Origin: Elusimicrobiota bacterium
Lineage (GTDB): Bacteria; Elusimicrobiota; Elusimicrobia; UBA1565; UBA9628
NCBI GenBank assembly: GCA_003452935.1
Contig: DMMY01000029.1
Location: forward strand, 89,617 to 115,140
Direction: 5' to 3'
Length of the DNA: 25,524 nt
Shown here: in pieces, positions 1 through 7,833 of the stretch
Numbering within the stretch: the first letter of the stretch is position 1
How the letters are laid out: each line of letters starts with the position of its first letter
Position numbers and translations under genes: made by a program
Notes under the pieces: generated by a model
The model's database searches: none
The model's input: only the letters and a program-made list of their open reading frames with translations
What the model was told of the DNA's origin: nothing

Positions 1-3000
1 GCATCCAGATCTGCCGTCAGTTTGCTGAGGGGAATGATTGTCGTAGAGCCGGAAGCGGAAGTCTTGAAGAGGAAGGCTCCGGCGTCGATGTTTGGGGAAT
101 TGGCTTGCAGATGAAGGTCCGTGGTGGCCCAACTCGCGCCGTTGGCCACGAAAAGCGGGTCGGCGGATTTGCACGCGGTCCCGGGCCAGCCTCCGCTTCC
201 GGCGTTGACGTTGGCGGCGGTGTAGTTGGCGGCCTTGTCCGTGACTGCGTAGCCGGCGCCGTTGGAATTGAAGTTGGAATTGAAGTACTTGACGGCATAG
301 CTTCGTCCGGAATAATCGCTTTCCACCACGGCGCTCTTGCCGCCGTCGCCGGAGCTCACCGAGTTGATGATGTATTGATTATACGACCCGGCCGCCAGGT
401 TGTAATAAGCGCCCCACCAGCCGACGCCGAAACCCATATCCCGGCTCTTGACGCTCGTGCAGTTGATGAAGAACGACCGGTCGCCGCCTTCATAGACCTG
501 GAAATTGCCGTCCCCGGTCTCGGTCTCCGTGACGTTCCAGGCCGCGTCGTTTATGAAATAAGTCCGGCGCGCGCCGGAATTGACGTCGAAATTCTGCTTG
601 TAATTGTCATGGCCGACGCAGTTGCGGACGGTGACGTCGTAAGCGTCATCGCGGTTCTTGTGGTCGCCGTCCTTGGAAATGTCGACGCCCTGCTCGCCGT
701 TGCCGTAGACCGTGCAATCGAGGACCCAGGAGTTCTTGCAAGAACCCAGATGGATGCCGTCCGAGCCGAGGTTGCTGTCGTAGGCGATGGCGTGAGTGAC
801 GACCGCCCCGTCGGCATAGTTGAGATAGATATTGGCGGCCCAGTCGTCGTTGGCGTTGGTCTTGTGGGCGATGACGTGGTCGATTTTTGTCCCCAGGATG
901 TAGGACGTCGGGTAGTTGGCGCTGGTGGCGAGTATGTTGGCCCATACGGAATTGTAGGCCTCGATATATCGAATCGTGTTGTAATTGCCGGAGGTCTGGA
1001 GGCCGTAGTAAGCCGAGTTTTGCAGCTTGATTCCCCCGTCTAGAGCTCCGTCGATGACGATATAGTCCCGGCCTTGAATGTCGAGGAGGGCCTGCCAATT
1101 GGGCACGGTCATCCCCAGCCCGTTTATGACTATCTGGCCCGAGCCCCAGGTGGAGTCTCGCTTGATGGTGATGGGATTGGACGCGGTGCCGTTTCCATAC
1201 CAAGAGGAATCGATCAGGATTCGGCCGCCCTTGCCGGAGTCGTGGGTAGTGCCGGATTTGATTGCAATGGTGTCGCCTGGGAGCAGGGCGCGCCAGCCCG
1301 TGTTGCCGGAGACCCAGCCCGAACTGGACAGGTTTCTGGTGCCGGGAACATTTCTCCAGCTCGTGGTCCGGGAGAGGCCGTCGTTGGCGTCGTTGCCGCT
1401 GTCGAAATCCACGAAATAGGTTTTTGCCGAGGAGGAGACCCCGGTGGCGGCCGACGCGGCGTTGCTGTGGGACGAAATGTTGCCCGCCGCGTCATAGGCG
1501 CGCAGGCGCGCGTAATAGGCCGTGCCGGCCGAGAGGCCTGTGATGGCCGAGCTGATTGCGTTGCCCAGGTCCTTGTTGTCGTAGCCCGCGACGAAGCTGG
1601 AGAAGCTTGAGTTGATCGAGACGTCGAGCTTGTAGCCGGTCACTCCCACGTTGTCCGTGGCCGCGGTCCAGGAGAGGGTCAGTGAGTTTTCGGTGGGGCT
1701 GCCCAGCGCCAAGCCGGCGGGAGCTCCGGGAGCCTGAGCGTCGGCGGCGCCGCCATAAATATTTGGTTTTGGATTGCCCAGGTAGCCCCAGATATAATCC
1801 GTCAGCGGGGTGCTGCTGTTGACCGCGGCAAAGCCGCGGTTGCCGCCCGGCCCGCTCGCGGTATAGGCTTTCATCTTATTGGCCCACAACTGTTCATGAG
1901 CGTAAGGCCAGAGCTCGGCCGTGGTGGTCGTGTTCCACCCGGTTTGGCCGTAATAGGTCCCGGTTTGCCCGATTTGGTAGAGGATGGTCGGACCGGCGGT
2001 TCCGCTTTCATGCCGGGGCAGGTATTTTATCGCCGTGGTAAATGGATTGGTTACGATCGGAGTGCCGGTGCAGCCGATGCAGGTGGTGTTATTTGAATTT
2101 CCATAGCTGATCACGTTGGTGAGATTTCGATTGACATTCGCGGTTCCAAAAGCATATCCGGCGGTATTGGCTATGACGCTGTCGGACAAGTTCATGTTGG
2201 TGTTGTATCTGTTGCCCGTTGAACCTATCCCCAATTGAGCAGAAGATCCGCCCGCCAAGATGTTGGAAACATTGAAGACAAAACCTGCCTGAACGTTATC
2301 ATTAGAGCCATCCTGATATATTTTTATTCCGCTCTTGTTGTCCCAGAAAACATTATTCGATGCGGTCTCTAGAATGTTCCCGTCCTCATTGCCCAGGCCG
2401 TCTTGAGCGGGATTATTCAACGCGATGTTCCCGGCATATATGTGGTTTGATTCCTCGCCGTAAGAACTGCCTCCTCCTTGAGCCAGGGCATACGGTTCTC
2501 CGGCGTTGACGTTTATCTTGTTATCAATAACGATGCAGTTCTGCATGGCGTTGTCATGGCCCTTATAAAAACGCAGGCCGGCCACCATCCAAGGCGGCGT
2601 GTCATCCAATCTCACCACGATTCTCCTAAATATGTTGTGGTTGGTTCCGAGCCCGGAGCTCCCGCCGCCGGAAGCGTAAAAACCATACCTGCCTTTGCCC
2701 CACGCCCAGCAATCCTCGATCAGGTTATAAGTGGCGGCTTCCGTTGTGCAGCCGGCGATCGCGGCTAAGGCCCATTCGCCGTCGTCGTTGGCGGGCCCGC
2801 CATCCTCGAAGCCGCAATGGGAAACATAGTTGTAATTGCCGCCCAGTGAAAACACTCCGCCCGAGCCTCTTCTGAAATGAATGCCGTCAAAATGGACGTA
2901 GTTTCTGGTGTTGCCGGTGTCCGACATGTACAGAGCGCGCGAAATATATTGTCCGTCGATAATCGTCTGTCCGACATGTTCGGCCTTTATGGTCGTGCGC

Positions 3001-3356
3001 TGCGTCGCGCTCAATCCGCTGGGAGGAAAATATTTGTTTCCATTGGTGTTGCCGATCATGTTGGCTTGTCCGATGTATGTGCCGTCGCCGATAATCAGGG
3101 TGTCCGCGGCCGCCAGGCAGGCTAAACCCGAGGCAATGGTTTTTTTCGGGGTTGATTTCGATTGAGCCGCTGCGCAGCTGTTGGCGTCATTGCCCGTAGA
3201 CCAGCCGGCTCCGCAGATCGCGCCCGTATCGCAGACATGATATGTCGCGGCGCGCGCTTGGCTGACGCCGAAAAGCAGGATAAATCCCAATATGACAAAG
3301 CCGTTTGGAATGCGTTTCCGCGCGGCTGATTCTCGAATTGTTTTTAAAGTATCCAT
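1..3356 (-). CDS. Large secreted double beta-helix / fibronectin III protein (3' end beyond window)
   Basis: The minus-strand frame is open from an ATG at 3356 to the window edge (at least 1118 codons, no stop seen), so the C-terminus is missing. Residues 1-36 look like a Sec signal peptide: Arg/Lys-rich start, hydrophobic core VILGFILLFGV, and a likely cut after QARA. Residues about 37-530 are rich in Gly, Asn, Asp and Ser with the short-period pattern of right-handed parallel beta-helix proteins. The opening (TYHV..., then DTLIIGDGTYIGQ) resembles DUF1565-type domains. Residues about 540-633 read as a fibronectin type III domain (NSLTLSWTAATDNVGVTGYK ... LSAGTAYYARLRAYDAAGN). A second beta-helix starts near residue 642 (TYFVDFDSGNDANDGLS). 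The likely role is a cell-surface or secreted carbohydrate-binding or polysaccharide-active protein; I see no decisive catalytic motif. In-frame ATGs at 3362, 3383 and 3407 are alternative starts. I chose 3356 because an AGG lies about 10 nt upstream. Confidence 0.85.
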   Translation of the reverse strand, partial: MDTLKTIRESAARKRIPNGFVILGFILLFGVSQARAATYHVCDTGAICGAGWSTGNDANSCAAAQSKSTPKKTIASGLACLAAADTLIIGDGTYIGQANMIGNTNGNKYFPPSGLSATQRTTIKAEHVGQTIIDGQYISRALYMSDTGNTRNYVHFDGIHFRRGSGGVFSLGGNYNYVSHCGFEDGGPANDDGEWALAAIAGCTTEAATYNLIEDCWAWGKGRYGFYASGGGSSGLGTNHNIFRRIVVRLDDTPPWMVAGLRFYKGHDNAMQNCIVIDNKINVNAGEPYALAQGGGSSYGEESNHIYAGNIALNNPAQDGLGNEDGNILETASNNVFWDNKSGIKIYQDGSNDNVQAGFVFNVSNILAGGSSAQLGIGSTGNRYNTNMNLSDSVIANTAGYAFGTANVNRNLTNVISYGNSNNTTCIGCTGTPIVTNPFTTAIKYLPRHESGTAGPTILYQIGQTGTYYGQTGWNTTTTAELWPYAHEQLWANKMKAYTASGPGGNRGFAAVNSSTPLTDYIWGYLGNPKPNIYGGAADAQAPGAPAGLALGSPTENSLTLSWTAATDNVGVTGYKLDVSINSSFSSFVAGYDNKDLGNAISSAITGLSAGTAYYARLRAYDAAGNISSHSNAASAATGVSSSAKTYFVDFDSGNDANDGLSRTTSWRNVPGTRNLSSSGWVSGNTGWRALLPGDTIAIKSGTTHDSGKGGRILIDSSWYGNGTASNPITIKRDSTWGSGQIVINGLGMTVPNWQALLDIQGRDYIVIDGALDGGIKLQNSAYYGLQTSGNYNTIRYIEAYNSVWANILATSANYPTSYILGTKIDHVIAHKTNANDDWAANIYLNYADGAVVTHAIAYDSNLGSDGIHLGSCKNSWVLDCTVYGNGEQGVDISKDGDHKNRDDAYDVTVRNCVGHDNYKQNFDVNSGARRTYFINDAAWNVTETETGDGNFQVYEGGDRSFFINCTSVKSRDMGFGVGWWGAYYNLAAGSYNQYIINSVSSGDGGKSAVVESDYSGRSYAVKYFNSNFNSNGAGYAVTDKAANYTAANVNAGSGGWPGTACKSADPLFVANGASWATTDLHLQANSPNIDAGAFLFKTSASGSTTIIPLSKLTADLD

Positions 3357-3505
3357 GTGCATGCAACCTGGTTGGCCCTTCATGTCAATGCCGAGCCGCA
3401 ACGCCATAGCCGCGACCCCGAGCGCCGCGCGGCATCGCGTTTGAGCGTCTATCCAATGTGTAGAGTGTAGAAAAATTATGGATATTTCTGTTGCGCTCTC
3501 CTTTT

Positions 3506-3539
3506 GGGCATACGCCGGGTGCCCATACGCGAGTATGGG
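3506..3539. promoter_or_regulatory. Inverted repeat overlapping the -10 box (possible operator)
   Basis: CCCATACGCGAGTATGGG (3522-3539) has perfect 7-bp arms, CCCATAC and GTATGGG, around four bases. A related half, GGGCATACGCC, lies at 3506-3516, and GGGCA there can pair with TGCCC at 3520-3524. The palindrome covers the proposed -10 box and the presumed transcription start, which is the geometry of a repressor operator. It could instead fold as an RNA hairpin at the start of the leader. No regulator gene is nearby. Confidence 0.4.
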
Positions 3540-3560
3540 TCCGGAAAGTCATAAAGTCAA
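3532..3560 (-). promoter_or_regulatory. Sigma70-like promoter for the beta-helix gene
   Basis: Read on the minus strand, TTGACT (3560-3555) is followed by a 17-nt spacer and CATACT (3537-3532), a reasonable -35/-10 pair. It lies in the AT-richer gap between the DUF4340 gene and the beta-helix gene. It would leave a 5' leader of about 165 nt before the start codon, so a leader element or a second promoter is possible. The call rests only on consensus match and position. Confidence 0.45.
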
Positions 3561-3611
3561 GAAAAAATACGGTAAATTATTGGCAAAAGGACGACAGGGA
3601 GATCTGTCCGC

Positions 3612-4490
3612 TTAGCGAGTCAACAGCTTGAAGATGGAGTCCGTCTCGGCCTGGGAGACCAAGCCCATGGCGGGGCGTCCCTCGATGCTGACCCGGCGTT
3701 GGCCCGCATTGCCTTTGTCCATGAGGACCCTGACGCTGCGGTCCTGTCCCACGGCCGTGAAGGCTATGGCCGGCTTCAATTCCGTTGCTCCGGCCGGGGC
3801 GAAGCCGGCAAGCCGCAGCGTGGTGAGCGCCAGGACGATTTGGGCGGCTTGGTCGGAAGACAGCTTGCGGCCGGCCGCGGTCCAGGTCGCGCTGCCTTTC
3901 GACAAGGTAAAAGCCGAGGGCTTCTCGAAGCGCAGGCTCGAGAGTTCGCCGATGCCCATGGCCATGAGGCTGCGGCTGCGCAGCTCGTCAGCCGGGCGTT
4001 TGAGCAGATAGGGTTCCACGCCCTCGACGATGTAGACGGCCGGCTCGCGGCTGTGGCGAAAATAGGCGCTGGCCGTGCCCATGGCGGGCTTGCCGAAATA
4101 ACCGTCGAGAAGCGGCGCTGCCTGTTGGCGGGAAAAGATACGGACGCGAACGGCGCTGGACTCGTTGAGCTCGTAGTCCGAATAGCTTGAGGCTTCCTGT
4201 GCGACTTGTGAGCCTATGGATATATCCAGCAGCTTCGCCGCCAGGTTATCGATCGCGGCGGAGTCCGCCTCATCCTGGAGAGGAGCAGTCAGCCGCCAGG
4301 TTCCCGCGGCCTTCTCCAGGACAAGATTTTGTTGGTCGAAGTCTACCTGGATCTTGGCCAAGTCCGGGACCTGGAGTTTGGCGAGGGGACGGGTGGGCTG
4401 CGCGGGGCGTTGCCGCCAGACAAGAACCGTCCCCCCCGCGGCCATAACCGCGGCCAAGAGCGCGGTGAGCGCGATGCGCTTAGGACTCAT
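3612..4490 (-). CDS. DUF4340-type protein of a GldAFG-like ABC transport operon
   Basis: This 292-residue protein has one N-terminal membrane anchor (about residues 5-24, IALTALLAAVMAAGGTVLVW), then an extracytoplasmic region. The opening after the anchor (KIQVDFDQQNLVLEKAAGTW, then LTAPLQDEADSAAIDNL) matches the usual start of DUF4340 proteins, where a short beta unit reads residue-by-residue tests of a model parameter set. It is the last gene of a four-gene minus-strand operon and starts inside the end of the GldG-like gene (11-nt overlap), so translation is probably coupled. In other genomes DUF4340 genes commonly follow GldG-like genes. The biochemical role is unknown; an accessory envelope subunit of the exporter is the best inference. 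Confidence 0.8.
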   Translation of the reverse strand: MSPKRIALTALLAAVMAAGGTVLVWRQRPAQPTRPLAKLQVPDLAKIQVDFDQQNLVLEKAAGTWRLTAPLQDEADSAAIDNLAAKLLDISIGSQVAQEASSYSDYELNESSAVRVRIFSRQQAAPLLDGYFGKPAMGTASAYFRHSREPAVYIVEGVEPYLLKRPADELRSRSLMAMGIGELSSLRFEKPSAFTLSKGSATWTAAGRKLSSDQAAQIVLALTTLRLAGFAPAGATELKPAIAFTAVGQDRSVRVLMDKGNAGQRRVSIEGRPAMGLVSQAETDSIFKLLTR

Positions 4491-6054
4491 CGAAGGTCCG
4501 GGCGAGTTCGCGCCTCGCGGCTTGGTGGCGAAGGCGCAGCCACAGGCCGGCGGCCACCAGGCCCAGAGGCAGACAGAAAATGAGGGCGTACTTGACCAGG
4601 AGCACGGCTGCTCCGGGCAAGGGGCGCAGCGGGCGGAAGGTCACGCCCTTGGAGCGGATGGAGAGCAGGGTCTCGTCCTGCAGGGACCATTCCAGCAGAT
4701 TCATGAGCAGGGCCAGATTGGCTTGCTTGCCCGCGAAGTTCGGCTGGGCGAAGCGCGAGGTTCCGACCACGATGACGCGGCCCGGCTTGGGCGCCGTCGC
4801 CGGAGCGGAGTCCTCCGCCGCGGTCCAGGTCGTGGGCGCGACCCGGAAGAAATCGCCTGAGAGCACGCCGGCCAGGGAGAATGGCCCCTTGTCCTTGCCG
4901 GCTAGCTGTTCCAAGGGCACGCCGGGGCGCACCGAGGAGTCGCCCCGGCTCCAGCTCGCCTGCGAGGAGTCTATGAGCGAGGCGTAGGCGAGGCCGGGGC
5001 GGGTCTCGAACCGGATGGGATGCGCGAAGGGCAGGCTCACCGCGTCGAGGCTGCGCACTGCGGCGTGGTTGCGGTCCATGTTGGTGGCGACCGGGATATA
5101 CGGGTAATCGACCACGCTGATGGCGCGGAAAAAGCCGTAGGCGGATTCGACTTGAATTTTTTCCGCCTGGGCGTCGACCACGAACTTGTCCTGCACGTCG
5201 AGTCCCCACTGGGACAGCAACGGCTCGAGTCCCGTCACGATAGGGCGGGCGAAGAAGCTTCTGTAGTCCACCTCGCGGCGGTCCAAGAGCAAGCCGAGAG
5301 AGCGGCCGGAGTTTATCCAGGCCTTGAGACGCTCCAACTCCGCGGGCTTGAACTTGGCCGTAGGCGCCCATATCCAGAGCGCCTCCACGCCGGCCGGCAC
5401 GGGCCGCTCCAGGGACACGGTTTGCGCGCTCAACTGCTCGTTGATTTGCTGGAAGATCGGCGCGTACGCCTCGTTGCCTGGCGCGGCCTCCCCGTGGCCG
5501 GAGACAAAGCCGACGGTCATGGACTTTTGCGCGGCCAGTTTCTTGACCCGGCGGGTGATGTCGTATTCTAGATTGGCCGTGTCGGACACGACCGGGAGGA
5601 CCTCGGCTTTGCCCTTGTAAAGGCAGATCAGGCCCATGAGGGATTCCTTGATCTCGAACTTGTCTCGTCCCATGACGCTGAGCTGCAAGGGCGCGATGCC
5701 CGCTTCCATGGCCTCGCGACGGCGCTTGGGATCGTCAGGATTTTGGAATTCGACCTTGACCCGGCCTCGACCCGCGCTCTTGTACTCGGCCAGAATATCC
5801 CTGAGGTATTGGCGGTTGAGGCCGTAAGGCGGAGGCAGTCCGGGCGTGTAGTAGACCTTGACGGTCAACGTGTCTTGCAGGCCGCGCAAGAGGTTTTTTG
5901 TGCCCGGCGAAATGGAATAGGCGCGGTTGGCCGAGAAGTCGGCGCGCAGGAATATGAAATAGGCCAGGAAATTGGCCGCGGCCAAGGCGGCCAGGAACGC
6001 GGCGCCGCCCGTCCAGGAGAAGACCAAGGCCCGCCGCCGCGAGGCTGCTTTCAT
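4480..6054 (-). CDS. GldG-like ABC transporter auxiliary protein
   Basis: I place the start at the ATG at 6054, giving 524 residues. The open frame runs about 150 codons further upstream, but that stretch lies over the permease gene and is Arg/Gly/Pro-rich out-of-frame sequence. A basic N-terminus (KAASRRR) and a membrane helix at about residues 12-37 lead into SANRAYSISPGTKNLL. A region typical of GldG/ABC_transp_aux proteins follows: KVYYTPGLPPPY, FQNPDDPKRR, TVGFVSGHGE, LWIWAPTAKF. A second membrane helix lies near the C-terminus (about 485-507), followed by a basic tail. Family knowledge: GldG partners GldA and GldF in Bacteroidetes gliding, but homologues occur in many non-gliding phyla. 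The start overlaps the permease stop (TAATGA). Confidence 0.85.
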   Translation of the reverse strand: MKAASRRRALVFSWTGGAAFLAALAAANFLAYFIFLRADFSANRAYSISPGTKNLLRGLQDTLTVKVYYTPGLPPPYGLNRQYLRDILAEYKSAGRGRVKVEFQNPDDPKRRREAMEAGIAPLQLSVMGRDKFEIKESLMGLICLYKGKAEVLPVVSDTANLEYDITRRVKKLAAQKSMTVGFVSGHGEAAPGNEAYAPIFQQINEQLSAQTVSLERPVPAGVEALWIWAPTAKFKPAELERLKAWINSGRSLGLLLDRREVDYRSFFARPIVTGLEPLLSQWGLDVQDKFVVDAQAEKIQVESAYGFFRAISVVDYPYIPVATNMDRNHAAVRSLDAVSLPFAHPIRFETRPGLAYASLIDSSQASWSRGDSSVRPGVPLEQLAGKDKGPFSLAGVLSGDFFRVAPTTWTAAEDSAPATAPKPGRVIVVGTSRFAQPNFAGKQANLALLMNLLEWSLQDETLLSIRSKGVTFRPLRPLPGAAVLLVKYALIFCLPLGLVAAGLWLRLRHQAARRELARTFDES

Positions 6055-6794
6055 TAGAATTTCCTCGCCTGCAGGCGTTGAACGCATAGATAGAGGAAGG
6101 CGCAGATCAGGCTGGCGAAGTAGAGAAGGTCGCGCGAATCCAGCACGCCCTTGGCCAGGTTGTCGATGTGGGAATCCAGGCCCGCGAATTCGGCGAGCGG
6201 CCCCAAAAACCCCGGCATGAACGCCGCGGTCTTGCCCAGCAGGAACAAGACAAAGCAGATGAGGAACGCGCTGACGAAAGCCACGACCTGATTCTTGCTC
6301 AGGGACGATGTGAAAAGGCCTATGGCGCCGAAGGCCAGGCCGGTCAGTCCTACGGCCGCGAGGGTGCCGATCATCTCTCCCCAATCCAGCCCCACCGAGG
6401 GCGAGACGCAAAGCGCCAATATCAAGACATAGAAGAGCAGCCCCCCCACGCACAGGACGTGCAGGGCGGCAAATCCCAGGTATTTGCCCAGCACGATGTC
6501 CCAATCCTCCAAGGGCAGGGTGGCCAGGCTCTCAAAGGTGCCGGATTGGATTTCCTCGGAGAGCAGGCCCATGGTCAAGGCGGGCACGAGAAACGTCAGC
6601 AAGAGAGGAACGAAGTCCACCAGGCCCCTGATGCCGGCCTGTTTGAGCAGGAAGAAGGGCGCGGAAAAAAGATAGCCGGTGAGAAGATAGAAGACGAAGA
6701 GCGCCACGTAGGCCGAGGGCGACTCGATATACCAGCGCAGCCCGCGCCCGGCCAGGGCCCGCACCGCGTGAGTCTGGAAAAGAGGGTTCTTCAT
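6054..6794 (-). CDS. ABC-2 type permease, GldF-like
   Basis: This 246-residue integral membrane protein has about six hydrophobic segments. The segment PALTMGLLSEEIQSGTFESL, followed by LPLEDWDIVLGKYLG, is the characteristic cytoplasmic loop of GldF/NosY-type ABC-2 permeases. It would form the membrane channel of the exporter encoded by this operon. The ATG overlaps the stop of the upstream ATPase gene by 4 nt (ATGA), and its own stop overlaps the GldG-like start. The substrate is unknown. The length is normal for the family, and nothing suggests a broken gene. Confidence 0.88.
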   Translation of the reverse strand: MKNPLFQTHAVRALAGRGLRWYIESPSAYVALFVFYLLTGYLFSAPFFLLKQAGIRGLVDFVPLLLTFLVPALTMGLLSEEIQSGTFESLATLPLEDWDIVLGKYLGFAALHVLCVGGLLFYVLILALCVSPSVGLDWGEMIGTLAAVGLTGLAFGAIGLFTSSLSKNQVVAFVSAFLICFVLFLLGKTAAFMPGFLGPLAEFAGLDSHIDNLAKGVLDSRDLLYFASLICAFLYLCVQRLQARKF

Positions 6795-7717
6795 TGATTT
6801 TGGGTAAGAGCCCTGAAGACCTCTTCCAGGCTGAGTCGTTCCTGTCGCATCCCGAGTATGGGCCAGTCGCTGCGCGCGGCCAGGCGGAAGACTTCCTCGC
6901 GCAAATCCGCGCCGGCCGCGGATTCGATCACGAAGCCGGTCTCGTCGGCGGGCCGCAGCACGCGCGCGGCTCCGGGCAGGCCGCTCAAGGCCGCTTGCAC
7001 GGCATCGGCCGGCCCCTTGAGCTCCACGTGCAGGCGGTTCTTGTCGGCGAGGTTGCCAGCCAGGTCCGAAGGGGTGCCGTCGGCCACGATCCGGCCCGCG
7101 TTGATGATGATGACGCGGTCGCAGGTCGCGGTGACCTCGGGGAGGATGTGGGTCGAGAGCAGGACCGTCTTCTGCGTGCGCAAATCCGCGATGAGGCCGC
7201 GCACTTCCTGGACTTGGTTGGGGTCCAGGCCCGAGGTAGGCTCGTCGAGGATGAGGATCTCGGGGTCGTGGATGATGGCCGCGGCCAGGCCCAGGCGCTG
7301 GCGGAAGCCCTTGGAAAGTTCGCCTACCCGGCTGCCCACTTCCTTTCTGAGCCCGCAGGAGCGGATTACGGCCTTGACCCGCTCGTCGCGTTTGGCGTCA
7401 TCCGACATTCCCCGCAGGCGGCCCATGAGGCGGAGGCAATCGGTCACTTCGAGGTCGTCATAAAGAGGATTGTCTTCCGGGAGGTAGCCTAATCTCCGGC
7501 GCACCGTGAGCGGGTCTGATTCCACGTCGATGCCGGCCAGTTCCGCCCGGCCCTCGTCGGCCGGCAGGTACGCGGTCAAAAGGCGCATGGTCGTGGTCTT
7601 GCCCGCGCCGTTGGGCCCGAGGAAGCCCACGACCTGTCCCTGGGGGATGGAGAAGCTGGCGTGGTCGACCGCGACGCGGCCGCCGAAACGTTTGGTCAGG
7701 TTCTCAGCGAGGATCAT
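6791..7717 (-). CDS. ABC transporter ATP-binding protein, GldA-like
   Basis: The 308-residue ATPase has all the nucleotide-binding motifs: Walker A GPNGAGKTT (34-42), signature LSKGFRQRL (134-142), Walker B ILILDEPTSGLD (154-165) and switch His190 in STHIL. The Q-loop position reads YLPED, with Glu where Gln is usual, which is common in this ABC-2 subfamily. A C-terminal extension of about 90 residues after the ATPase core also fits this subfamily. It is the first gene of the operon with the permease, GldG-like and DUF4340 genes. The ATG lies only about 9 nt below the predicted transcription start, with no clear Shine-Dalgarno sequence. Confidence 0.92.
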   Translation of the reverse strand: MILAENLTKRFGGRVAVDHASFSIPQGQVVGFLGPNGAGKTTTMRLLTAYLPADEGRAELAGIDVESDPLTVRRRLGYLPEDNPLYDDLEVTDCLRLMGRLRGMSDDAKRDERVKAVIRSCGLRKEVGSRVGELSKGFRQRLGLAAAIIHDPEILILDEPTSGLDPNQVQEVRGLIADLRTQKTVLLSTHILPEVTATCDRVIIINAGRIVADGTPSDLAGNLADKNRLHVELKGPADAVQAALSGLPGAARVLRPADETGFVIESAAGADLREEVFRLAARSDWPILGMRQERLSLEEVFRALTQNQ

Positions 7718-7732
7718 ATGACAGGGATAATT

Positions 7733-7761
7733 TTTACAAAATTTGTCCGCGGGGTTGTCAA
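7733..7761 (-). promoter_or_regulatory. Promoter for the ABC exporter operon
   Basis: On the minus strand a consensus TTGACA (7761-7756) is followed by 17 nt and TGTAAA (7738-7733). Transcription would start near 7726, about 9 nt before the ATPase ATG at 7717. It lies back to back with the permease promoter, with the two -35 boxes 6 bp apart. Confidence 0.55.
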
Positions 7762-7767
7762 GAGTTA

Positions 7768-7796
7768 TTGAAGGGCCTGGCTGGAAAATGTAAAAT
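7768..7796 (+). promoter_or_regulatory. Promoter for the permease / nucleoside transporter operon
   Basis: TTGAAG (7768-7773), a 17-nt spacer and TAAAAT (7791-7796) form a good sigma70-type promoter. It gives a leader of about 30 nt containing AGGAG (7818-7822) about 11 nt before the ATG at 7834. The divergent arrangement with the ABC promoter means a single bound protein could affect both operons. Confidence 0.6.
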
Positions 7797-7833
7797 CTGC
7801 CGGTTCAATTCCTGACCAGGAGCTTCCATAACT

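Noticed and set aside
105..1043. A 312-codon plus-strand open frame opposite the beta-helix gene
   Set aside because: It is Val/Ala/Gly-rich with no start signal or domain. The minus-strand frame gives a continuous, signal-peptide-bearing protein across the whole 3.3 kb.
3363..3525. A cyclic-di-GMP (GEMM) or other known riboswitch in the long leader of the beta-helix gene
   Set aside because: I looked for the conserved GEMM-type core on the minus strand and did not find it. No other known class was recognised.
6055..6504. A 150-residue N-terminal extension of the GldG-like protein
   Set aside because: It lies entirely over the permease gene in another frame and is Arg/Gly/Pro-rich. The ATG at 6054 fits family starts and operon overlap.
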